In this document: piece by piece, positions 20,152 through 30,413 of the stretch
How the letters are laid out: each line of letters opens with the position of its first letter
How positions within the stretch are numbered: the stretch's first letter is position 1
Source of the DNA: Tribonema minus
Taxonomy: Eukaryota > Sar > Xanthophyceae > Tribonematales > Tribonemataceae
Direction of reading: 5' to 3'
DNA length: 64,000 nt
Assembly: GCA_017506865.1 (NCBI GenBank)
Contig: JAFCMP010000535.1
Span: forward strand, 62,001-126,000
The notes under the pieces: generated by a model
Seen by the model: only the letters and a program-made list of their open reading frames with translations
The model's database searches: none
What the model was told of the DNA's origin: nothing
Translations under genes and position numbers: made by a program

Positions 20152-21767
20152 AGATGGGCAGAGGCCGGGATACCGCGCAGAACATCGTGCGCAGCCACTT
20201 TGCCGCCGCCACTGCCGCCCCCGGGATCGCCAGTGTCAGCGGCAGCAGCTGCAGCGGCAAACGCTGCGCCGCGGAACTCGTTGAAGCGCGCCGCGTAGCT
20301 GCCGCGGCACGTCGGCGCGGCGGCGGCAGCGGCGGCGGCGGCGGCGCCGCTGCGCTGCAGGCGCGCGCCGTCGAGCGTCTCCACGTGCGGCAGCAGGTGG
20401 CGCATGGCGACGCGGTACCCTGGCGCCGCGGCGAGCGCGTTGCCGGCGAGGCGCAGCGCGCGCAGCGCGCCGCACAGCGGCAGCGCGCGCACGTCGACGG
20501 CACGGCGCAGCAGGTTGTGCGAGAGGTCGAGGTCCGCGAGCGCGCGCGCGCACTCGAGCCCCTCCACGCGCCGCAGCCTGTTGTGGCTGAGGTTCAGGAC
20601 GCGCAGCCGCGACGCGGCGCCGCCGCCGCCGCCGCAACACACGCCGCGCGCCGTCGTCAGCGCGTTGCGGCTGAGGTCGAGCATCTCGAGGCGCGGCAGC
20701 GCGGCGCCGAGGCCGCGCGGCGACGCGAGCAGGTTGCGCGAGAGGTCCAGCGCGCGCAGCGCGCGCAGCGCGCCGCACCGCGGCGGCGCCGTGAGGCAGT
20801 TGCGCGCCGCGCTGAGCGCCGTGACGCCGCGCCACAGCCGCAGCGCGCCGTCCAGCTCCGCCGCCGACATGCTGCGGCCGCACAGATCCAGGACACCGCC
20901 GCTGCCGCCGTCTCCTTCGTCGGCGAGACCGTTTGTGTGCTGCCGTGCTGCTGCGGGCGGCGGCGATGGCGGCTCAGATTCGTATGCCTGTTGATCGGCG
21001 TCTAGGGGGTCCTGCGATGGGTACTCGGATTTGGCATCGGAGCTGACGTCGGCTGCAGGGAAGGTGGATTGGTCGTACTGGCGGTGGTTGGACGTTGAGA
21101 TGTCGTGCGGCGGCGCATGTCGGTATGCGCTGTCTGAGACGCTGCCGTCGTCGCGTGGCGAGGCATCATCAGCAGCATAGTCACTGGCGTCGCTTTCGAA
21201 GGCGTCGGCATCCCTTCTGCTGCTCGCGTTGTGATGATGGTAGCGTTTAGAGTCCTCACTGGTGTATTTGGATGCAGTGTCCTGCTGCTGCACGCCGTTG
21301 TAGATGCCTTGGCCCATGCCTTGGCCCAAATCTCTTTCGGTGGCGTCGTCGTAATTCAACGACTCATCATCGCCGAACCTATGCGGCGGCGGTGGTTGCT
21401 GCTGGTGTTGTTGATGGTGCTGGAGATGTTGGTGGTGGTGCCGTTGCCATTGCTGGTGCTGCTGGTGCTGCTGCTGCTGCTGGTAACGTTGTTGGTGCTG
21501 ATACCGCTGCTCTTCGTGCATATCTTCGCCACCCCGCTGGCGGCTGGAGTATTGTCTCTCCCGCTGCCATTCGTCACTTTCAGTGACCGACATCGTTGGC
21601 GGCGATGATGCTGCAGGGTCAGATGCTGCGTGCACTGTTGTGCCGCTGGTGCGACGCTTGTAAACATGTTTCCCACGCTGCAGCCTGGCCTCCATCTTCG
21701 CCTGCTTGTGGGCGAAGTAACATCTGAAGAACGATCCCTGACGCCGACTCTCATGATGCTGCGCCAT
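17395..21767 (-). CDS. SDS22-type leucine-rich-repeat protein with long RRxS/Ala-rich tail, two exons
   Basis: The exons are 21767-19537 and 19012-17395. The donor is AG|GTGAAG and the acceptor CACAG|G, and the split AGG codon keeps frame, giving about 1,282 residues. The N-terminal 290 residues are hydrophilic and rich in His and Gln. Residues 292-467 form leucine-rich repeats (ALDLSRN, MLDLSRN, VLNLSHN, DLDLSHN, ALRLAGN), closed by an LRR-cap-like LLPHVETLDGARL. After that come poly-Ala and poly-Gln tracts. Exon 2 begins RHPNFKYTMSIDAPDPYRQW and has many RRRSS or RRxS motifs that suit basophilic kinases. It ends in a helix (ARRAIADMLEQKRRVLRAL). SDS22-like LRRs are common in phosphatase-binding and ciliary proteins, so a scaffold role is only inferred. 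ATG 21767 is the first in the open frame, and an upstream exon is possible. Without splicing, the first exon would end at TGA 19533. Confidence 0.7.
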
Positions 21768-21989
21768 CACGTGTGTGGTGTCGGCGCTCTCAACGCCAGT
21801 AGCGCGCAGTGACACTCAATGGTGCTGATGTGTCCTGCTCTTTCGGGAGGCCTTGGTGCCAAGGGGAAATGGCGGTTACGCAAAAGTATTGAAGTTTTTG
21901 CACGTCTTTAAAAGTTCAAGCGCCGACGCTGACACTTCAAGTTCAGACATGGGGGAGACAAACCAAAGGTGTCAGCCCCATACGATGAC

Positions 21990-22190
21990 GCTCTTTGCTT
22001 GAGGTGCGCTCTGCTCTGTTCTGACAGCTCTTGGATTGGAAACAGGGCAGGTGTTAGCGGTGCACGTGCCAGCGTCGCCTCTGCGTGCACGAGCTCATGA
22101 TACTCCAAGGCATGCAGGGGAATTCAATACAGGCCTGCCTTCAAAGCGCAGCCGGTTGCCAGGCCTGCAAAGTGTGAGGGCTTAAAGGCA
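21990..22190. repeat. Dispersed repeat of about 190 bp, copy 1
   Basis: Matches 28866-29057 in the same orientation. Shared blocks are TTGGAAACAGGGCAGGTG, AATACAGGCCTGCCTTCAAA and GCGCAGCCGGT. The two copies flank the pair of Cys/His-repeat genes. No coding potential is evident. Confidence 0.8.
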
Positions 22191-22341
22191 ATGCGTCTTG
22201 AGCAGACACAGGCAATGGCGACATCTTGACGTCATCACTGGCAGTAAAGACACCAACAAAGAAAACAAAGCAGGCTTCATAAATCAGAAAGGCAGTGGCT
22301 GATTGTAGCACATGCAAGTGCGACAGACCAAGATCGTGCTG

Positions 22342-22486
22342 CCAAAGCGACTTCATGTAATATGGCACCCGCAGTCGTTGCAATGGTTGCGCCGCTTGCG
22401 TGGTCGCAAATGTCCGAACCACCACACTCCTTGCAGTGGTGTCACTGCCTGTTGTGCTCGCAAATGCCCGACCCCCCACAGTGCGT
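22342..22486 (-). pseudogene. Decayed C-terminal repeats of the first Cys/His-repeat gene
   Basis: Directly downstream of the stop at 22487, the minus strand still encodes recognisable repeat pieces (CGGSGICEHNR and CKECGGSDICDH). They are interrupted by the TGA at 22487-22489, a second TGA and a one-base deletion. The paralogue at 25791 is open through the equivalent region. The 5' splice-like AG|GTGAAC at the first stop leaves a small chance of splicing instead. Confidence 0.75.
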
Positions 22487-24148
22487 TCACCTGCGGCGCT
22501 CCCGGCCGTGTTGGCATATGCCCGCGCCGCCGCAGTGCTTGCACTTGCGGCGTTGCTTGCCGTGCTCGCACATCCCTGCACCGCCACAGTCCTTACAGTA
22601 ATAACGGTTCCTGCCGTGCTCGCATATGCCCGACCCCCCACAGTCTTGGCAGTAATAACGCTTCCTGCCGTGCTGGCATATCCCCACGCCACCACAGTCC
22701 TTACAGTAATAACGGTTCCTGCCGTGCTGGCATATCCCCACGCCACCACACTCCTTGCACTGGTGCCGCGGCCTGCCATGCTGGCATAGCCCTGCGCCCC
22801 CACAGTCCTTGCACCTGGGGCGCTCCCTGCCGTGCTCGCACATCCGCACACCACCACAGTCCTTGCACAGATAACGCTGCCTGTCGTGTTCGCATAGACC
22901 CGCGCCGCCGCAGTCCTTGCACCTGCCGCGTCGCCTGCCGTGCTCGCACATCCCCGCACCACCACAGTCCTTGCAGTAATAACGTCGCGTGCCGTGCGGG
23001 CACAGTTTCTTCTGCTGCTCCGGTCGCGGTCGCTTGGCACCCCCTTCGCCATTTGCCTTCGCTGTCCCGGCTGCACCGCCAGCGCCGCCAGTGGCAGCGC
23101 GCGATCGCACCGCACTGAGTGCAGCTGCTGCACGTCGGCGGGGGATGCCGTTTGCGACACCGGCGATGCGTGCTGACTTCCTCACCGGCTTGGACTTGGC
23201 GCTGCTGTCCGAGTGCCAGACGTCCCTGCCGGCATCGCTGCTCGCACCCGCGTCCGAGCCGCCGCTGCAGGCGTCACCAGCGCCGTCATTCGCCTCGCTT
23301 TCATGACAGCTGCTCTCAGCCACCTCTTGGCTGACGTCGGCATCAACGTCCAGCGAGTGGATGCTATACTCATCGCCGCTGTAGTCATCATTGCCTCCGC
23401 CGGCATCACCGGCTGAAAACGCCTCCCCACCCCCTCCGTTGACAGTCCCTGTAGGAGCGCCGCTGTCACCGCTACCACTGGCGGCTCGCGTTGGCGGCTG
23501 CGGTGCACGTATACGCTCACGTTGTGGCTGCTGCTGGCTGGTTGCAAATCCGTGCGCTGTTCGCGCCCCGTCCGTTGTTTGTGGCGCTTCCGCTTCCATC
23601 GCCGCCATTGCAGCCTGTCGCTGCATCGTGTCTTGGCACTGCATGTTCTGCTCAACCTCCATAGCGCCCCGCTGACTGGCGATTGTGACCCTCAGCTGCC
23701 TGTTCTCCTCCTCAAGCTCCCGCACCCTCTCCTGTTGCCGCCCGTTCTCCTGTTTAAGCTTTCGCATCGTGACGCCGGGCTCATCTTTCAGCTGCTGGAT
23801 TGTGATGCCCTGCTGCCGGTTCTCTTCCTGCAAAAGGCACAGTTGCTGTTGTTGTTGTTGCTCCTGTTGCGTGTACTGCTGTTGATGCCGCTGTTGCTCC
23901 TGCTGCTGTAGCTGCTCCAGCTCCTCTTGCTGCTGCAAGAGGTCCGCCAGCTGCACCACAATCCTCCTCTGCTGCTGCAACAGCGCACGCTTCCGACCTT
24001 GAGTCACTTCGATCGCTCCCATACGTGCACTGGCGGCGCCCGTCGCCGACACCATCTGCGCTGCGCCTGGCAACAGAGCTGGAAGTTGGCGCCGAATTGC
24101 AGGCAAGCCCGCCTCAGAGGCCTGCTGACCCAGCGTGAACCCACTCAT
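22487..24148 (-). CDS. Cys/His 18-residue-repeat protein with Gln-rich coiled coil (paralogue 1)
   Basis: Single open frame of 553 residues from a true ATG. Residues about 50-165 are Gln/Glu/Leu-rich and should form a coiled coil. The middle is acidic and Ser/Gly-rich, with the motif YSGDEYSIHSLD conserved in the paralogue. Basic clusters RKSARIAG, IPRRRAAAA and KRPRPEQQKK suggest nuclear localisation. Residues 381-553 hold nine full 18-residue repeats, C-x-H-[GD]-x5-C-x2-C-G-G-x3, and part of a tenth. With three Cys and one His per unit, each repeat could bind a metal ion, probably zinc; that is inferred. Similar C-x-H-G repeats occur, as I recall, in unicellular algal proteomes, with no function I can name. 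Compared with paralogue 2 it has more repeats but loses its last units to stop codons. Confidence 0.8.
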   Translation of the reverse strand: MSGFTLGQQASEAGLPAIRRQLPALLPGAAQMVSATGAASARMGAIEVTQGRKRALLQQQRRIVVQLADLLQQQEELEQLQQQEQQRHQQQYTQQEQQQQQQLCLLQEENRQQGITIQQLKDEPGVTMRKLKQENGRQQERVRELEEENRQLRVTIASQRGAMEVEQNMQCQDTMQRQAAMAAMEAEAPQTTDGARTAHGFATSQQQPQRERIRAPQPPTRAASGSGDSGAPTGTVNGGGGEAFSAGDAGGGNDDYSGDEYSIHSLDVDADVSQEVAESSCHESEANDGAGDACSGGSDAGASSDAGRDVWHSDSSAKSKPVRKSARIAGVANGIPRRRAAAALSAVRSRAATGGAGGAAGTAKANGEGGAKRPRPEQQKKLCPHGTRRYYCKDCGGAGMCEHGRRRGRCKDCGGAGLCEHDRQRYLCKDCGGVRMCEHGRERPRCKDCGGAGLCQHGRPRHQCKECGGVGICQHGRNRYYCKDCGGVGICQHGRKRYYCQDCGGSGICEHGRNRYYCKDCGGAGMCEHGKQRRKCKHCGGAGICQHGRERRR

Positions 24149-24631
24149 GCTGGAGACGCAGCAGCCTTGCGATGCACTTGCGTGTGCGTCGTGCGTCCAT
24201 GCAGCAAACTTTGGTCCAACTTCAACTTCAAGCAGTGAAGTTGAAGTTTTTTTGTTTGATCACGGAGAAGATGGCAAGGCGACTTACAGCACCATCTCTG
24301 TGCGCCTTATTGCTTCGAACAGACAGGCGTGATGGGGGTGCGCTCGGTTCAGAAGGGCGGCGCCGCAGCCGGCTGAATGCTGCGATCTTGGGGCCCCTGC
24401 TATCCTCTCCCCTTGACAGCAAAGTCTACTGCCTGAAGGGCTGTCCGTACAGAAAGGACGATGCGCAGGAAACTTTAAGGGCCTCCAGGGCAACTGTCAG
24501 ATCCAGCACAACCAAGAAGGCAGACTGATGAAATGCTGTCAGATGCCAATTTGAAGTGATTTGAACATCTCACAGGTTGTTGCATATGCATATGATGTGC
24601 ACCGCACAGCACGATGGCAGTCACCGCTTAA

Positions 24632-25118
24632 TCAAGTCAAAGCGGTGTCAATTTGCCGACTTCTGCAAAAAAGCAATGAATGCTTTTGCACGCCTTAATT
24701 CAAGCTGATTTGTAGTTCTGCCTTGCGTGCAAATGGCTCCAGCATCCATATGGCCAGTTTTGACCCGATCACCTCAGAATCAGTGCTCAGAGTTTGACTG
24801 ACGCCTCACGCCATAAGAAGATCTTACCTGCTCAATATACGCATTGCAACCCTGCAGCCCCCCCCCCCCCCCTCCCCCTTGTGCCGCGCTTCGCATGACT
24901 GCGCTGACATGCTGTGCAATTGTGCCGCGGCTGGAAGGGGGAGTCCTCTCCCCCCCCCCCCCCTATCCCACCCACCCCCAGACCTCATCACGCCAGCGCG
25001 TGTGCTGCCAAGCCGCCCCTCACCTGTGCAGTGACCCCGCATCCAGCGCCTCCATCTCCTGCTTGCAGAACAGGCCGCAGCGCTCGAGCGCAGTGCGCAA
25101 CAGTGCCGCGGCAAGCAT
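24632..25118 (-). CDS. Possible small three-exon gene, or 3' part of a larger one
   Basis: Exons 25118-25024, 24851-24828 and 24662-24632 join in phase to give a 49-residue product (MLAAALLRTALERCGLFCKQ at the start). The donors are GTGAGG and GTAAGA. The third exon follows a good TTTTTTGCAG acceptor. The second acceptor follows a G run instead of pyrimidines, which weakens the model. The first exon looks helical and protein-like. No family is recognised. It may continue upstream. Confidence 0.28.
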
Positions 25119-25790
25119 TGTAATGGGTGTGACCGCTGGTCATTGACTGGAACAGTGCGCCCTCCAATGAGCTGCTTTTGATGACTGCTCATGACGACCC
25201 TCCGCGAGTTGCTTAAAGCAAGACCATAGAGTGCAAATAGCAAATATCACAGCCGCATATTGAGGTACACCTGTGACAGCAGGTGCGTCATGGCGACGCT
25301 GACCCTTGTCACCCTTGCACGGGAGTTAAGCACGGTCGGTGAAAAGCAGCTACAGTATACTGAAGTGAACTCACAGCTGAGACAACGCCTCCGCGCTTGC
25401 ACAAACGTTAGTGTCATGTATGTGATTGGCAGCGCGTCTTTGAGACTCTCTGCGTCGTAACTGCGCAGCATGTCACTTGTTGCCAGCACGCAAAACATGC
25501 ACCACGGTCAGGTCACATGTGCTTAGCAATGCCATGCAGCTTTGAAAGAGCGCACAGGCTGGTGGCTCACACAGCAGATGAACCTGGTATAATTCATGTA
25601 CTTCATGGGATGCACGCAGCAAAGCAGGCAACACAAGGCCACTAGGGCCGGTGCGGGTGATGGCGGCATCCTGACACCAGTGTGGCAGACGAGGAACAAG
25701 AAGTAAAAAGCAGGCAGATTTTGACTGAGGCAGTGCAGGATTGTGGCACTCCCGGAAGAGATAGACCAAGTGCATGATACTGGAGTGCCT
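25119..25790. other. Spacer between paralogues; 3' flank of paralogue 2
   Basis: No gene was recognised. The part at about 25520-25790 resembles the 3' flank of paralogue 1 (about 22140-22340), so the duplication extends beyond the coding region. Confidence 0.5.
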
Positions 25791-27185
25791 TCATGTACCG
25801 CGGCGCTGCTTGCAGTCGTTGCAGCGGTCGCGCCGCATGCCATGGTCGCATATGCCTGCACCACCACACTCCCTGCAGTAGTATCGCCGCCTGTTGTGCT
25901 CGCAAATGCCCGACCCGCAGCAATCCTTGCACCTGCGGTGCTCCCGGCCGTGTTGGCAAATGCCCGACCCCCCACAGTCCTTACAGCGGCCGCGCCGCTT
26001 GCCGTGCTCACATATGCCCGCGCCACCACACTCCTTACAATAATGACGCTTCCTGCCGTGCTGGCATATCCCCCCACCACCACAGTCCTTGCACACAGCA
26101 CGTCGCCGGCCGTGCGGGCACAATTTCTGCTGCTTCTCCGGTCGCGGCCGCTTGGCATCTGCTCCGCCCTTCGCCGTCCCTGCCCCAGCTGGATCTCCAG
26201 CGCTGCCAGTTGAAGTGCGTGATCGCGAAGCACTGGATGCGGCAGCAGCACGGCGGCGAGGGATGCCATGCGCGGGACCGGCGATGCGCGAGCATTTCCT
26301 CGACGGCCTGAAGTTGTTGCAGCTATCGGAGTCACAGGCGTCGCTGCTTGCGCCGCTGCCACCGTCGCCCGCATAACGCCCGTCGCATGTGCTTCCAGCC
26401 CGCTCTCCGGAGTAGGTGTCGACGTAGGTGCTGTGGCTGCTGTAGGCGCCACCAGCACCAGTGTCTGCCTCGCTTTCTTGACGGCTGTTCTCGGCTTCCT
26501 CTCGGCTGACGCTGCTGTCAACTTCAACTTCGGCGTCGTCGTCCAGCGAATGGATGCTGTACTCATCGCCGCTGTAGTCGCCATCGCTGTAGGCGTCCCG
26601 CGCAGTGAACGCGCCCTTCACCGGTCCGGTGACAGCTGCTGTAAGAGCGTCGCCATTGCTGCTAAGAGTTGCTTGTGTTGGCGGCTGTGGTTTACGTGTC
26701 TCCATGGACGGTAGCGGCCAGAGCTGAGGGTAGCCCCGAACACCCCCTCCGAGCATGCCTGCACCTTGCTGCGCCATGGTGTCCGCCCCACGCGCCATCC
26801 GCACCTCTGTTGCCTGCCGTGGCTGCTGCTGCTGAGCCTCCGTCGCGCGCTGCTGCTTTCCGATTGTGGTCTCCAGCTGCCTATTCTGCTCCTGCAGCTC
26901 ACGCAGCCTGCCCTGTTGCTGCTCGCTCGCGGCTCGCTGCTGCTTATTCACCTCCTCCAGCAGCCTTTGCTCCCGCCGATATCCTGGACGCAGGTCGACA
27001 ACAGTGATGCGCTGCCGATTGTCCTCCAGCACTTGGCACGAGTGTTGCAGCTGTTGCTCGTGCTGCTTGCATTGCTGCTGCTGACGCTGTTGCTCCTGCT
27101 GCTGTTGCTCTTCCTGCTGCTCATGCATCTGCAAGAGCTCCGCCAGCTGCGCCAAGATCGCCCTGTCTTGTTGCACCAGCGACAT
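25791..27185 (-). CDS. Cys/His 18-residue-repeat protein with Gln-rich coiled coil (paralogue 2)
   Basis: Single open frame of 464 residues from ATG 27185. The layout matches paralogue 1: a Gln-rich coiled coil (residues 5-125), an acidic middle with YSGDEYSIHSLDDD, basic segments RKCSRIAG, IPRRRAAAA and KRPRPEKQQK, then six C-x-H-G-x5-C-x2-C-G-G-x3 repeats (residues 355-464). It ends naturally after CNDCKQRRGT. Upstream of the ATG, sequence similar to the N-terminus of paralogue 1 (EAQMMPAMGDG versus GAAQMVSATGA) continues but is cut by a TGA just before the start. This copy seems to have lost its original N-terminus and to begin at an internal ATG. A DNA- or protein-binding nuclear role is only a guess. 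Confidence 0.8.
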   Translation of the reverse strand: MSLVQQDRAILAQLAELLQMHEQQEEQQQQEQQRQQQQCKQHEQQLQHSCQVLEDNRQRITVVDLRPGYRREQRLLEEVNKQQRAASEQQQGRLRELQEQNRQLETTIGKQQRATEAQQQQPRQATEVRMARGADTMAQQGAGMLGGGVRGYPQLWPLPSMETRKPQPPTQATLSSNGDALTAAVTGPVKGAFTARDAYSDGDYSGDEYSIHSLDDDAEVEVDSSVSREEAENSRQESEADTGAGGAYSSHSTYVDTYSGERAGSTCDGRYAGDGGSGASSDACDSDSCNNFRPSRKCSRIAGPAHGIPRRRAAAASSASRSRTSTGSAGDPAGAGTAKGGADAKRPRPEKQQKLCPHGRRRAVCKDCGGGGICQHGRKRHYCKECGGAGICEHGKRRGRCKDCGGSGICQHGREHRRCKDCCGSGICEHNRRRYYCRECGGAGICDHGMRRDRCNDCKQRRGT

Positions 27186-27389
27186 TGCGCCCTGTCACGC
27201 TGAGATGAGGACGCCGTCACCCATGGCTGGCATCATCTGCGCTTCACGGCCTGTGAGGTGTTCCAGCACTAGTCACCCCCCCCCCATTGTCAGCGGCGCC
27301 CCGGTCCGCGACTAGGAGATCTCGAGAACAAAGTTCAAGCATGTGTATCCGCAAGTTGAACTTTCGAACAGCAGAAAAAAAAAGCAAAA

Positions 27390-27411
27390 GCATGCTAGCT
27401 AGCTAGCATGC
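27390..27411. repeat. Perfect 22-bp palindrome upstream of paralogue 2
   Basis: A GCATG(CTAG)-type palindrome with three CTAG steps lies about 205 bp before the start codon, next to an A-rich run. It could be a cruciform or binding site, or just a simple-sequence accident. Confidence 0.9.
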
Positions 27412-27589
27412 ACCAGCGCCAGAATTGATAGCGAGCGAGGCGCAGTGTCGGCGACAGCGGCAGGAGCAGTGACAGCAGCTGCAGCGCGCAGCAGTAGCAC
27501 TTCATCGGCCGTCGCATCAGAGCAGCAAGGTCGCAAGCGACGAGGTGCCAATTGGTGGCTAGTCGTGGACACCGCGATAGGCAGTGACC

Positions 27590-27950
27590 AACGGGTTGCT
27601 ATTGACCCGTGTTCGTCTATGCGAAAGACACCAGCGCAACGTGAGCAACGGTCTGCCTGTTGACCGTGCTAGGCGGCGTGCGAGAGACACCAGAGCAACG
27701 TCAGCAACGACTTGCTCGGATCGTGCTAGGCAGTCTGATGCTCGTGCGCGAGGGACACACAGCAACGTGAGTGGCGGCTTGCTGCAGAACGTGCCAGGGC
27801 GGCTGCTCGTAAAGGTCACCGTGCTCCTCTGGACCAACGCGCACAGAGGGTGGCTGAACGCGAGAGGCAATCCAATCCAAGAGCTGCAACCATTGCAAGT
27901 CATCGCAACATTAATGACACGACAGTGAATGCCTCACCCAAGGACGCATT
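27590..27950 (+). pseudogene. Relic of an Arg/Glu-rich tandem-repeat protein
   Basis: Degenerate units of about 57-66 bp recur, each with a GAGAGACACCAG-AACG core. Read across frames they spell RKTPAQREQRSA, then RARRRARDT, then RARQSDARARDTQQREWRLA and RAQRVAERERQS. The frame must change twice and one frame is blocked by TGA at 27736. Repeats of this kind (R-x-R-x5-ET-x-EQR-x2-RL) are, as I recall, often found in proteins linked to transposable elements. The last frame stays open to 28344 (…DFLESPHFLGLAKEFYDRF), so part could still be coding. Confidence 0.4.
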
Positions 27951-28344
27951 TAGTCCTGGTAATTTGTCTCATGCGGCGCCTCAAATTGCACATGTGCAGT
28001 TGCCACATGGGCAATCAGCTACAGGAGGATCACCGGATGGGCTGCCACCACATGCAGATTTTCTCGAGAGTCCTCATTTTTTAGGGTTGGCGAAGGAGTT
28101 CTACGACCGTTTTTATTCCTTCGAACTCATTTGTGCATCGTGGTGCATTGCATTGTGCAGCTCTGGCCTGCTCACTGCTATGCCATACGCTCTCACATGG
28201 CCACCTGGATTTCTGTATATCTTGCTGTTTGCTGCATCGCGATATGCTTTCATACACACCACCATGCTGCCCTCAGTCTGCCTGTGCTTGACTGCAATGT
28301 CCTCGGTGTTACATGCCTGCTGCTTTCGCACTGGTGGTGCATGA

Positions 28345-30268
28345 CCTACATCAATCTCTGCCAGGTTGACCGTAGACTATGACCTTGTGCCCTCCACACC
28401 CAACACCATTGCCGTCTACTACCATTGCCGTTCACACTAAATCATCTCCGAAGGACGCAAAACCCATACTTTTAAAAAACACATTTATATATACTTCAAA
28501 GTACTATAAATTATAACTTGACCTGCAATAGGCAGCAGAAAATGATGACTCTTCAATCTTGTCGAACTCGGCAAGTTGAAAGCTCATGTTGAACGTGCAT
28601 GCACAATCACTAGTCACGCGTGAGCTACAAGTCACTTAACCCTGCCTTGTGCTCAAGCAACAAGCCGGCGAAGTGCTGATGCATCCCCCAGGGTGCTACG
28701 ATTTCATGTGTGCATTTGTATGTGGCATCTTGGCGCAATGCGGATGCAACTGCTGACAGTAAATGACGCAAATGGAATGCAGCCACCACTTCAATTTCAT
28801 GTGCTGATGCTGACACATAATCAAGTAGCCAGTGATTTGACAAAAACGCAGTCTTCATACAATGACGCGCTTTCCTAGAGTTGCACTCCGCTCTGATCTT
28901 GACTGTTGCATTGGAAACAGGGCAGGTGCTATGTACCGCCGCCAGCACTGCCTTTTGTGCAGGAGCTCACGAAACTCCGAGGCACGCAAGGGTAATCAAT
29001 ACAGGCCTGCCTTCAAAGCGCAGCCGGTAACCAGGCCTGTATAGGTGTGACGCCTTAATGTAGCCTTGTGGAGAGCCAGCTCATGGAGCATGTAGCGGAT
29101 GCGACCACTGGCAACTTGAATGAGTGAAATCAGGCTGAAATGACCATGGGTGAACTACCAACGATGCCCGCCACAGTAAAAGCAATACCGTGTATCACGC
29201 CACACAACTGCGAGGGCGCACAGGGCTGAGCGCTGCGCACATCATCGTGAATCTGCTTAGTAGTAGCACACGCGGCGAATGCAGAGAGACACGGTACGAG
29301 CACAAAGTGCATTGCGAAGCCCTTGAGAGTGTGCGAAGCCTCTATTCATGTCTGGCGTATGCACAACTAATTACAATCATTGCGGGTGGCGGTCATGACG
29401 CCACCGCTGCTGCCGGCTCCTGCACGGGCAGCACAGAATGGCGAGTAAGACAGCCGCAGGCACAATGAGTGGGGCTAACACAGGCGCAACACACACAACT
29501 GCAGTGGTGACGCTTGCGCATTCATTTCATGTCCGTGAAGCTGCGCCACACGATACTTGGGCCAAGCAGCGACGAGTCAGGGTGTACAATTCACGCACAG
29601 ATTCAACAAAGTGTCGGCCGCTGGTTGCCTGAGCGTTGCTGCACGCAATCAACCAACATAATATGCTGAACATATGCTCATGGTTGCAGAGGAAATAGGT
29701 GCACTGTGCTCTTGACTGCCATTGCCTGCGTCGCAGTGCCTGTACACAGACAGGTCTAGAGATGATACACACGATGATATGCATCGACAGCACCCACGTC
29801 ACGAACCAAGAAGCACAAAACTTACATCAATAACGCCGTCGCGCACATCGCTTAGCAATTACTGCTGATGACACTGACAGCATTCATCAGCACCATGAAT
29901 GAGCCTGCAGTCGCCCCGCCACGTGGACGCTTTAGCCCGCAAAAGCCTTACAGATCCACAACGCTGGGTACAAGATTATCGGAAAAGTGTAGCACCCTGT
30001 GGGCTTCGCGAGCCAGCTGATGACATGGAGCCCCCACGTAGGCTTTGTCACACCAGTGATGGCTAAGGAGATTCTGTCTTTCGAAGAGGAACAATCCTCC
30101 TTGCCAAGACCACTGCATTGCGCACGTCTTCAACCTGCAGATCACATGTGAAAATCTTGACATGCTGACTTCAACTTGCTAGTATCACACAACTTCAACT
30201 TTCTGATTGAAAACTAAGATGCTCAAGCAGTCATATGCGGCCCATGCAGAAGCTAGTCGCAAGGCTTC
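28345..30268. other. No gene recognised
   Basis: Only short, featureless frames are present. The dispersed repeat at 28866-29057 lies inside. The downstream end may hold the last exon or 3' UTR of the minus-strand PUB-domain gene. Confidence 0.4.
28866..29057. repeat. Dispersed repeat of about 190 bp, copy 2
   Basis: Second copy of the 21990-22190 element in the same orientation. Both end shortly after a CCAGGCCTG…GCCTTAA motif. Confidence 0.8.
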
Positions 30269-30413
30269 ACACAACTGCGACAACTGTGGCCTGCGCCCGT
30301 CCTGCCGTCCTCGCAGCCTTGCATGCCGCAGCAGCGCCGCTGCGCTGCGCATGCTCCGCCGCATAATGTTACTAAAGATCACATCACTTACACAACAGCA
30401 ACCAGTGACTCAC

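Noticed and set aside
19557..21005. Plus-strand open frame of 482 codons
   Set aside because: Antisense to the LRR exon, whose LxxLxLSxN pattern is unmistakable on the minus strand.
22141..23160. Minus-strand open frame of 339 codons overlapping the Cys/His repeats
   Set aside because: Same strand, different frame. Its repeats (RTVVVRGCASTAG type) are a by-product of the 54-bp DNA repeat encoding the Cys/His units.
25523..26584. Minus-strand open frame of 353 codons overlapping paralogue 2
   Set aside because: Frame-shifted reading of the Cys/His repeat, as in paralogue 1.
22487..27185. Cys/His repeats as EsV-1-7 type domains
   Set aside because: The spacing C-x-H-x6-C-x2-C in an 18-residue unit does not fit the longer EsV-1-7 spacing as I remember it.
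22342..27185. Repetitive 54-bp arrays read as CRISPR
   Set aside because: Units are coding, contiguous and without unique spacers, in a eukaryotic gene setting.
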